The translations under genes and the position numbers were made by a program. The notes under the pieces were generated by a model. That model was not told where the DNA came from, ran no database searches, and was given only the letters and a program-made list of their open reading frames with translations. Source: Zoroaster sp. YZ-2022 (Eukaryota > Echinodermata > Asteroidea > Forcipulatida > Zoroasteridae). From it: a stretch of DNA of 64,000 nucleotides. Numbering within the stretch: the first letter of the stretch is position 1; every line of letters begins with the position of its first letter. Of this stretch, positions 33,401 through 45,400 are shown piece by piece. The stretch lies in assembly GCA_029582265.1 (NCBI GenBank), contig CM055828.1, positions 28,474,618 through 28,538,617 of the forward strand, read 5' to 3'.

Positions 33401-36400
33401 CGCCTTGAGCACCACTTAGTTGGTGGATACGTGCGCTATATAAATCCACACATTATTATTATTATTATTAATGTTTCACAGTAAAAATACAGTCATACTT
33501 TCATACAGTATTAAGTTTTCTCTCTGAATATATTTTTTAATTTACATGACTTAAAATTTCAAGTTTTTTGTTAGTATGCACTTAAATTTGAATGTTTACC
33601 TTAATGTTGACAATAAGATTTGTTTGTGATTTTATGTCACAAAATGTGATTTGCGTGGTCAAGTTCAGATTTTCAACTAAGTGTTACATCAGATAATCAG
33701 CCTGACATGCAAATATGTTTTGACATCATTACAAGACCACCACAATATTTCACTGATTTGTGTTTCTTAAATTTTCTCCACTTCTACGTTGGTTAAAGGG
33801 ACAATATTGTCACAATAACAAGGCATGGAATCGGAGTGCTCGTTTTAGATTAACTCAGTGACTGAAAATAACATCCTACATGATAAAGTAATGTTGCTGC
33901 TGCATAAATGAGCCAGTAATTTCTAGTCACTGTGTTTATCTTAAACTAGGACACCGATTCTATGCCCCGTTGAAAGTCTGCACTGATTGTGACGATACTG
34001 TTCCTTTAATAAGCTACTTTTCAAAAAACAACTTTACAACAAGTGATTTGAGAAGAAGAGATATGACCATGTGTTAATTGACAGAGAAAAAGCATTAAGT
34101 AAACAAAAAGACATTTTGTCGTTTGACTGATTTCTGTTTCAGAAAATGTCACTATCCCTGACTAACATTTCTATTTGATTCTGAAAACAACTTTAGTGTC
34201 GCTGAATTAAGTTACACTCAAATAATGATGTAAACGATCTACAATAGCTCTTAAAAAGAGAAGTATTATCACAGGAAGAGGGGATTTACCCTTGCAGTCT
34301 CCTCAAACTTGTTGTGGTCTTTGCGTAAGGTTTCAGCCTCTGCTGCTGAGCGACCGATATCAATATGCTGTGAGAGCATCACTTGAAGTAACTCCTGAAG
34401 CCATGCTATAGCCTGCAAATGTCATAATATCAATTAAACTTAATATGAGCACTTGCTCAATGAAGTATTATATATTCAGAGAAGATGTTACAATCTGTAT
34501 AAAAAAATATTTATAAAGGGGATGGTACATTTGAAATATTAACAAAACTGCTTCTTAGTATGACTGCTTTCTTTCAATCAAGATATACAGTGCGTATCAA
34601 AAAAAAGGTAATCCGAATTCAGGGGGTTAATATGCCAAGATTATTTAGTTTGACAATTTACATGTAGTGTACCAAAGAAGAGGAACTCCTCAGCTTTCCA
34701 TTGATACCTTTATTGACCCATTGCTGTCACACATGACCGAGTACATTGTTATTGAAAATGACAAATTCAAATCGCATTTTTGCAAGTTTGGGTAATCAGT
34801 GCAAGGCAGGATAATTAGTGAAAGTCAGTATGATAAACCAGATTTTCTTTAGGAATGACTGGACATTATTCAAGAAGAATCTCTTCTAACATTGCCCTTT
34901 TATGCACCCACACCTTCAACATGTCCACCTCCCCTTTCGACACAAAGCTGACAGCGACGGAGCATGTCCTGCACTGCTCGTCTCACCATAGCCGGATTAT
35001 TGCGTAGCATCCACTTCATTTGAATACGGCCCTGCAATTCATCAAGATCACGGGAGGAGTTGCAAACACCTTGTTCTTCAAATGTCCCCAAAGGAAATAG
35101 TCACATGGTGTGAGGTCAGGTGATCTTGGTGGCCATTCCACCTCATGGTTGACGGCGACTGCTCGCCAAAGAGTTCCCTCAGGACGATCTCGGACAGCGA
35201 TAAGGCGATGTGCTGGGGCGCCATCTTGGGCCCACCAGAGTTGTCTGAAGACCCCACGAACCTGTCGCTCAAAGTGTTCCTGCAGCTGCGGTAAAACGTT
35301 ATCATTGAGCATCTGCAGATACATGTTACCATTGACATTCCTTTGAAAGAAAATCGGTCCGATCAGCTGACCACTTCCACAAAGTCCTAACCAAACAGTC
35401 TACTTTTGTCGACTCATGTTAACCTCAAAATTGAATTCTGGGGGGTGTCTTGCTGGTGCATATTCAAGAACATTATGCGTATTGACCTTGCCGTTCATGG
35501 AGAAAGCAGCTTCGTCGCCGATTACGAGATTCCCAGAAAATTGACATCTCTCTCGGCACGGGCTATCAACCATCTGGCAAACGCCAGCCTTCTAGCAAAA
35601 TCTCCTGGCGTAAGTTGATGTCGGATGTGAATCCGATATGGATGCTGGTGGAGGTCCAATCTCGTGATTCTGTTGAATGTCGCCGAAGGCAATCTCAGCC
35701 CATTTCGCCTTGCTCTGGTGTCCCTAGGATGCTCCAAAAGTTGCTGCCTTACTGCTGCAATGTTCCTTCTGATCGCCTGCGCGCCTCCTGCCAGAATTCC
35801 CTTGTATGCGGTTGAGGCTAGTGCCATACTCTTGATATTTTCTAACATTCGCCCAGATGGTTTTGGCTGCTGGGGGCTCCCGTTCTGGGAAAGCGTTCCT
35901 GAAAGCATCACGAGTTTGCTGCAAACTGTGAGTTTGGTGAAATGTTGTAATCACGAAACTCGCTGTTCAGTCGTTAGTTGTACCATCTTCCCAACTACCT
36001 GTCCCTAAACCCAGGCCCTTCTTAAATACCCAACTTGAAGAAAAGGATGTCGTAACAGACAATTACCGCACCAGCTTAAAAATCTTACATAAGATCATCT
36101 AGGCAGTCAAGTGATGCGTCCATTTCAGACTGCCTTGAACTGATTACCCAAACTTGCAAAAATGCGATTTGAATTTGCCATTTTCAATAACAATGTACTC
36201 GGCCATGTGTGACAGCAATGGATCGATACAGGTATCAATGGAAAGCTGAGGAGTTCCTCTTCTTTGGTACACTACATGTAAATTGTCAAACTAAATAACC
36301 TTGGCATATTAACGCCCTGAATTCGGATTACCTTTTTTTTGATACGCACTGTATATTACCCAATAAACTATAAAATTTTCATCTCAATACAAGTTAACAC

Positions 36401-39400
36401 TTGGAGCACCACATATTTTTTTCAGGGGAAAGGTCCTGAATAGATTTCATAAGGGGCACAATAAAGCATATTTTCATTACAATGCATATTATATTCTAAT
36501 TGAATCAAAACATATACTAACAAAGTAATACATATGCTAATGAGACTATACATATGCTAATAAAATTATGCATATATGCTAATGAATCAATGCATATTCA
36601 TATCACAACCCCCAAACTGACCTGATCTGCATCTCTCTCACAGGTTCTCAGCTGTAGGATCTGCTGCAGTTTCAGTTTCCTCATGTCCGACATCTCATCG
36701 CATCTTGCCTTTCGCTCCTCCAGCTCTGCCAGGAGTTGCTCCACGTGTCCTTTCTGCTTTGCATAGTTGGGCGTGATGTCCTTGCCGAAGGCGTTCTTGA
36801 CAGGCAAGGAGAGCATGTCCAGGACAGAGTGGCCTTCTTCTTTGCCATCCTCCGCTGCATAGACTATAAAAGTTTAAGAATTGCAAAATCTCTGGTTAAA
36901 TTTATTCGTATGTTTTGCATGACACTTACTTGGTGTAAAGTTGAAGATGGTATCTTGGTATCTTTCTGTCTGTGGTATTATCATTTTATTACAAAAAAAA
37001 AATTATTATCTTCCAATTATTCTTGACTGAATAAAAATCTGATAGCAGATCAAAATTCTACATTACAGTTTGAACGCACTTTCACAATTTTCTTGACAAA
37101 AAAAAATGTAAAAAGATGTAACTTTCACAGGTTAGTTGTTTTATGTATATTTTTATTCAGATGGAGAAGAACCAAGAACCAGAGCAGAATATTCATCTTA
37201 TATGTCCACTTAAGTGATACATCCAAACATCACAGAGAGTGAGATTCTCTTAACACAATTTGCAATCCTAAAAAGCATTCTATATGCCAAGAGATATTCT
37301 ATACAGGATTTACAATCTTTAAATTTTACGTGATCAAGTTCAGAACTTCAACGAAGTATTACATCAGATAATCAGCCTGACATGCAAATATGTTTTGACA
37401 TCATAACAAGACCACTGCAAGAGAAGCTTAGAAGAAATTAAATATATATTTAAGTTCATTCATCGTTACTGTTTTGAGTGTATCAGAAATAGTAACACAA
37501 CCACAATACACCAAAGCTTTAATTAAACAATGAATATGTTCAGATAGTTTTCGGAGACTTACCAACTGCATCGGACTGTTCCATCAATGCTCGTAGTGCG
37601 GTCTCAACACTCTCTACGGTCTCCACGGTAATTTCAGTTATACACATCTCCAGAAGAATATCCATCTTGGCAAAACACTGGTGAAAAAAATGATGAAGAA
37701 AACAATGTCAACAAGTTGTCATAATATTAACCAAGAATATGTCTGGGTGTCTTTTGGACACCCATTTGGTTTAACAGGAACCCTGTTTTAGTTTACTCTG
37801 TTTCTTGTAGCTTCTTCCTTTGTGTTACTTTCACACCTGACTATCTGCTCAATCCTCTTTTACATATGTATGCATGTTTGTATATCATCCATTTTGCTTT
37901 TGAGAAAGAACCTGCTAAGTCGAAACGTAAGGCCAATAACGTCTATTTTGCATTTATATACATAACAGCAAAAGAAACGTCACCCCTAAAAATATTTATT
38001 ATTTTCATTTTATAATTAATATAATTTGTTTAATGAAGAATATTATGAGTATGGAGTGTAACACGAACACAATGTGGCAAATTTGGTTGAACTCAAAATT
38101 CGTCATGCATGACGTCTGAGGACATATAAGCTAAACACGTTCTCAGACTTATCAAAATTTAGGGGGTGACGTTTCTTTTGCTGTTATGTATACTATACAT
38201 GTAGATCCTTTAGGTTAAGTAGTTTGCAAGTTCAGCTGTTTCTCTATCTGTTTTAGATGTAAAATACATGCAAAAGTATTTTAAGTATATACTTCTGTAA
38301 CTCCACTATAACAAATATTTGGTTTAACTGAACACAACCTTTTTATTATTATTATTTATTATTTATTTTTACATGAACAACTTCAGCCATGATCATTATA
38401 GAGAACATTAATTTGGTAAAAATATTTATGTTCTAAACCTTAAAAACGACTATCTGACTAAAGTGTCAGAGTAAAAAAAGAGTCATACTTTCATACTATA
38501 TTAAGTTTTCTCTCTGAATATGTTGTTTAATTTACATGACTTGAATTCCAATTTAAGCTTTGTTGCTAGCATGCACTTTAATTTGAAGGTTCACCTAAAT
38601 GCTGAAGAGAACATTTGTTTGTGATCTTAGATCACAAAATGTGATTTACATGGTCAAGCGAAGTGTTTGATCAGGTTATCAGCCTGATATGCAAATATGT
38701 TTTAACATCATTACAAGACCACCACAAAAAATTCTTTGTTAGTTGATAAGCTACTTAAAGAGGGGCTATAAGGTCAAATTTAGTTTTGTGATTTTCCAAT
38801 AACTAGAGTCCTTATTAAAGTGTGAAAAAATTACAAACAAACAAAATTTGTCTCTAACCTCACGTTAAAGTGATGTAAAATGTCATTTTATTTGATAACC
38901 TTCCTGTGTGAAATTTGTTAACATCCAAAGACAACAGTGACGTCACATTTCAAATAAATGGATCTCTACATTTTTGTACGGTGAATTTGCAGTTCATTCC
39001 TGAATCTCCACAATATTTGATCAAATCGGCGTTGAAATTGACTTTTTGACAAAACAAAAAATTCCTGTATGGAATGTTACAGACTCATTTACCGTAAGAA
39101 AATAGTGACGTCATGTTTCAAATATCGCTCTGAAAGGGTATCAAATAAAATGATGTTACACCACTTTAAAGTGAAGTTAGAGACTTGTAATTTTTTTCAC
39201 ACTTTAATAAGGACTCTATCTATTGGAAAATGAGTGCATCACAAAACTGAATTTGACCTTAGAGTGCCTCTTTAAAAAAAAAATTTACAATTGGTTCGAG
39301 AACAAGATATATGGTCATGTGTTAATTGACCAAGAAAAAGCATGAACTTAACAAATTTCAGAACAACTGCAAGACACTTTGGTGCTTGACTGATGTCTGT

Positions 39401-42400
39401 TTTAAAAAAATGGAATTTGTCTTCACTGACATTTCCACTGGATTCAATGTTATCATCACTGACTTTAAGTTACATTCAATTAATCTGATGCATTTTGTTT
39501 TGACCTTATGTTTGCTGTAGCTGCATTGCACGGTAATAAATATATGAAATTTGTGGAGTATGAACCCTGAATAGGAGAGTGAAGAGGGCTACCTGTTCCG
39601 CGAGTCTGTGGAATCGTACGGAGCATATCAGCAAGTTTCTCCTTCTCTCTAATCTGGATGCAAAGCTCCTGCACACCGTGTCCATGTATTCCTTCTGTGC
39701 GCTGATGTCATCAGCCCTGGGATGTCCCTGTTTAATCATGCTGTCTGCGACGTGTCTCAACTCGGCAAAATTACCATAGGTGTCCTGGATGGGAACAAGT
39801 GCAAAATGTAGTGATTTGTATACAAACTAAGTATTTTGTTTAAATTTAACAACATTACTAATATACATATAATTTTTTTAGGTTCTTTTTTTTTCAGCGC
39901 AACCCTTAAAAAAAATCATTGAAGTAGTGCACATGTGTACCATTTCAGTGTCAGACAAGAATGCATGATGTAAAAAATATTTCTCTTCCAGAAAATATAT
40001 TTACAGAATTTTCAATCTTGAATAATTTGCGTGGTCAAGTTCAGATTTTCAACAAAGTGTTACATCAGATAATCAGCCTGACATGCAAATATGTTTCGTC
40101 ATCACAACATGACCACCACAATATATCTCTATACCAGCCCAGTCATATTGTTAGTCTTCAATACAAGTGCATGTGACCAAACAGAGGCTGGAAGGGAAAA
40201 TAGTCTGGTCCCTTGTATACATTGACAGTTAACACTATAAATTTACTTGCATATACAGGGAACCTGAAAAAAAAAATGGCCACAGCATGATAAAGGTCTT
40301 TATCTTATTCAAAGAGGCTTTTCTTTCAAACCTATATATTTCTCTGCATACTTACAGTGCACTTCAGTTCAAGCTTTTCATGTTCCCTCCTGAGTTGATC
40401 AGCTTCACTGAGAGAGTTCCCAATGTTCACCTGGGAGGCCAGAAGCTTCTCTCCTGGACCGACAATCCAGTCAACGACCTGTCCAAATAACAAAACAATC
40501 TCTGTGTAATATTGTGTCTTCCTCTCATATACCACCTTTTTTTCTCAATAACGATTGCAATAGATGCCATCTTAACAGATATTACAGCAGTGTCAAGTAT
40601 TAATTTTTTTTTTCTTAGCAGCAAAGTGAGGCAACTTGCGCTTGAGGCATAATCAGTTTGTGAGTTCATATGGATATTCATCACATTAAGTCCAAATAAT
40701 AATGTGGTGTTTTGTTTGGTAGGATTTGAGGCTTTGCATGGTGGAGATAGATATTGTTGAGTTCTTTCGGGTACACCATGTAATAATCTCTTCTTGGAAG
40801 AAGTGGTGGCTCTGAGAAGAGCCAGTTGGTTTATTATCAACGTTTCGACTAGTGTGCTATAGCTGTCGTCAGGAGACTGAAGAGAGTGTTGAGTGCAGGA
40901 GCTTTTATCTTGTGTTGGAGGATAATGTGTTCTTTATTGTTGTTAATGCTGCTGCTATATAGCCAGCCAATCGTCATCAGGCAAGCTCAGTGGTCGAGAG
41001 GTTAAGACGTCTGCACTAGTAAGCAGGAGGTCATGGGTTCGAATCCTGCCCGAGTCGCCTGTGAAGTTTTTCCACAGACAATCGGAAAGCACTGAGTATA
41101 CAGTGTTATACACACGTCGGTGTAGGGCAAAATTAAGTCAATTGTGTTCTTTATTGTTATTAACCCTGAAGGTGATGGCAATTTTTGGGAATAATTTTTT
41201 AGAATCTCAATTGAGTAGTAATTAGTTCTGAAAAGAACTGGAGGTACAACTGGAGTTGTACCTCCAGTTCTTTTCAGAACTAATTACTACTCAATTGAGA
41301 TTCCGCATGGTGCCACCGCAATTAGTCTTACTTATCATCCTCACCATGCAAAGCTACAAGTTTTACCTAATTTTTTAGAACAAAATTCTTATGCAAAAAT
41401 TATGTAAAGCCAATTTTGAAGAGCAATAATTCTTGAATTTTATGTAGCAAATTGTAAATTTTGTGTAGCATTTTGCTATGCAATACAAGTGAAATCATCC
41501 ATTTCTAGAATATTTGTGTGGTCAAGTCTTCAGCATACCTTTTCATGCTAATTGTGTTTTTAACATCAATACCAGACCATCACAATATTTCACCGAGTTG
41601 TGTTTCTTAAACTTCCTCACCTCTCCTTATTTTTTACCTTCTTAATACCCCCTTCCAGGTCGCTGAGATCCATGTGCACGCCAAGCTCTCTGTCCCGGTC
41701 CGTCAGATATATCTTGAGTTTACTCTGATTGTTTTGTAGTTCCTCCAGCACTTGTTCCACATGACCTTGTAGCCTGACTTGGTCCTCTGTCAGACCACTG
41801 TGGTCATTGTTGTCCCGTCTAAAGCCGGAGTCAGCATCTTCCTTAAGTCGTCTCAGTAATGCATGCCCTGTGGAAGTAACATTGAGAGCCACTTTTCAAA
41901 ATACAGTATAACGCTGCTATAACAAACAGTATAATTTAAAATCTCTATTCCTTTTTTACTTTTGAGGATACCAAACTTGTTTATTTTTTAAGTGGTCAAG
42001 TTCAGATTTTCAACGAAGTGTTTCATCAAGTTATCAGCCTGACATGCAAATATGTTTTAACATCATTACAAGACCACCTCTAAATGGTTTCCTTGTCGAG
42101 GCAACTGTAATACAATTCTGAAATTGTGGCATTTAATTACTGTAAAACCATGCTTTTTGACAATTATTTTGTGAAATATTTCATTTTAAGCTACTTGTTG
42201 TCTGAAAGGTAATTATCCGAAAAATGCAATTGTCAGTCCGACCACCCTGAAGTACTAACAAAGTGATTGATTATGACAGTGCCAGTAAAAATCAAGTGGA
42301 ATTACAACACTTTTGATGGCCTTGCATAAAAAAGGTAATAAACTTGGTCACAAACTAGGTGCTGAATTTAGAATATTATCCAGCTGTCTCTTAAAGTCAA

Positions 42401-45400
42401 TAGGATTGCACATATTTCAATCAGACATCCAACTAATTTCAATCACACATTTCACATAAATAATGTTGCCATGGCAATTCTCTAAAAAATGTTTTTCATA
42501 AACTTTGCTGCAATACTTTATTTAGGGATGGGGCATTTGAAACTTATACTGTATTAAGGAATGCACCCTCATTGGGGTATGGCAATTCAAAGTCGAATTT
42601 GGAAATTAATTCAGCAGAACTTAGCTTGGCTCCCAGTTTTTGTATTAGCAGTGAAGCATTGAATCACTGTAATGAATGGCTACTACAGTGAAAACTGATC
42701 AGATACCCTGACTTAACAATACAAAATGAATCAATATGAACCTACCAAGCTGTAAGACACTACTGGGTTGATTGATGACGACCTCACGCAGTCTCCTCTG
42801 TCTCCTAATAAGATCCTCCGATGAAAGATGTTCATCTTGTCGACGATAAAGCACCTCCTCGTTGGCCTGGTCAAAGCGCTTTTGTATAACCTCTGCATCT
42901 TTGATAAATTTCTCATAATCCTATGTCACAAGAAGAAAATTTGATATAAAACTGTATGAAAATTGTAATAGTTGGTATTCTGCCATGAATGACTTGGCTA
43001 ATAATATACTACATCATCAAGGCTTGTGTGTAGTTTTGTGATAATTTGGCAAAAAATAAGCTAACATAAAATGTATGCCACGAGATCTTCTAAACAGAAT
43101 TTTCAATCGTTAAAGTGTAGTCAAGTTCAGATTTTCAACGAAGTGTTACATCAGATAATCAGCCTGACATGCAAATATTTTTCATCATCATAACAAGACC
43201 ACCACAATATCAAAATGGGAATGACTGATATTTCCAGTGTATGTACTCATAAATGGAATGTTCCTTTCTGGAACACAGTGCATTCCCGAAAGGAAAATTC
43301 AGTGTTCCCAATGGTAACAGTAGCTGTTCTCAATGGGAATGACTGATATTTCCAGCGTAGGTACTCATTAATGGAATCTTCCTTTCTGGAATGCAGTGCA
43401 TTCCCAAAAGGAACATTCAGCATTCCTCAGCAGCTGTTCCCAATGGGAATGCCCGATATTTCCAGCTTACATAGTGTTCCCAAATGGAATGCCCTGTTCC
43501 CAGTGAGAACGGCATATGTTCTCGATGGGAACAGACAGTTCCCAATGGAAGGTTCTGAGCATTCCAGAGTTATGATACTCTCCCTTAACCCTAACTCCCT
43601 AGGCATTGTATTAAAACAATAAAAATCCTTCAAAATCCTCCAACTGGCTTTGTTGTCTAGGGCGTTAGGGTTAATGAGCTAAGTCATTCACAGATTAGTG
43701 ATGGATTTTATATATTAAAATATATTAGTATTGAATAAATCGCAGATATTAAATGTAGGAAAAGAGCACATAAAATGCACTGTGTACTTACTTGTCTGTT
43801 CTGGACCCACTCGTTATGGTTGTAGGGCAACGTTCCACCAAACTCTTCTGTGAGCTCACTGGGGTCAATGAACTTTGTCAGTTTGGTGAGGTTAGACAAC
43901 ATGAGGGTCTGCAAAATAATTTTAAAATCCGAATTATGAAAGTTTTTCAGTTTCAAAAGGAAGACAAAGATTGAACCCTGTTTCGTACTACAAAAGTAAT
44001 AAAAAAAAATTACCAACTAAAAGAAATCACTGTGCAAATTGAAACTAGCAATGATGTTGTCATCAACAATGTGAGCATAATAAATGTGTTGTGTCGAGGG
44101 AAAACAGACCCTAGATTAAACATACATCGTGGGTATACCATTCACTCAGTTTGTAAGATTAGCTAAACCAAAAAAAAATCTTTACAAACAATACATGTTC
44201 CAACTGGAAGGTCGGAACTGCTAATAAAAATAAATCATGCCGAATGAGGTAATATTACATGTACATCTATCATGATCAGCGCACACAAAAGTTGCAATAT
44301 GATTAAGATTAACCCTCCTACTCTAGGTGCACTTTAGTGGGAAGTTGCTATAGTGGTCAAAACCAGTCAATTGACCGTTTTTGACTGTTGAATCAACTGT
44401 GCACACATGGGCACTGGTGACTTGTTTTGACCATTTGGGTAGCTGCCACACACTGTGCTATGACTGCTGGTGACTGATAAGATCATTATCAGCTTCAGGG
44501 GATCACTGACTTGTTTTGACTGAACAAACAATGATAGGGGTGCTGAAGGCTGACAGTTTTTGACTGATAAATCAGTGCAGGGCCACTTAGGCTATGAGTC
44601 AATGACTTGTTTTGACTGATAAATAAATTTATTTTGACCATAGTGCTTATATCAGTCCAAAACGCTGACTCATTTTGACCACCATCCATTTTGACCAAAG
44701 TGCCTTTACCAGTCGAAAATGGTCAACTCATTTTGACCACCTTCAACATTGCATGATAATGCTTTTACCACTACCAGTCAAAAACAGTCGACTGTTTTTG
44801 ACTGATTGATGTACTTGCTACACATTAGGTTTGACAGTATTTGACCTGTAAGTGCTGTAGATATACACTGGCATGAACTTTGAAATTTTGACTGATTTTG
44901 ACCCTTGTAGTAGTAGGAGGGTTAAAGGTAATATATTATAGTTCTAAATGGTCATCTGACAGTCGGACATGACAAACAGATCATGAGCTCACCTCAAATC
45001 CATACTGGGGTTTGTCCTTTTTCAGGCTAAGGCTGGCTCGCTTGCTCTCCCAAAATGCATCTGGTTTGATCACATACACCGAGTTGATACCACTGGGTAA
45101 GGCTTCCTAATGGTGACAAACAAACAAACAAACATATCATTGTACATCTGGACACTAAGAGTAATTACCCAAAACTTAACTTTATGTAAATCTCGATAAT
45201 TTATTCAAATTTCTTTGAAAATATCACATGCAGTGAATGATTTTGAAAAAAAAGATTTTTAGGGAGAAATGATTATGTATGTGTTTGTTTTTTAAATATT
45301 TTTAATATTTTTGCTATTTTTAATAGCAAATTTCATAGCAAATAGCAAATCTTGAATTTCCTAAAGGAAATTCTGAATTTTATGTAGCATTTCGCTCTGC

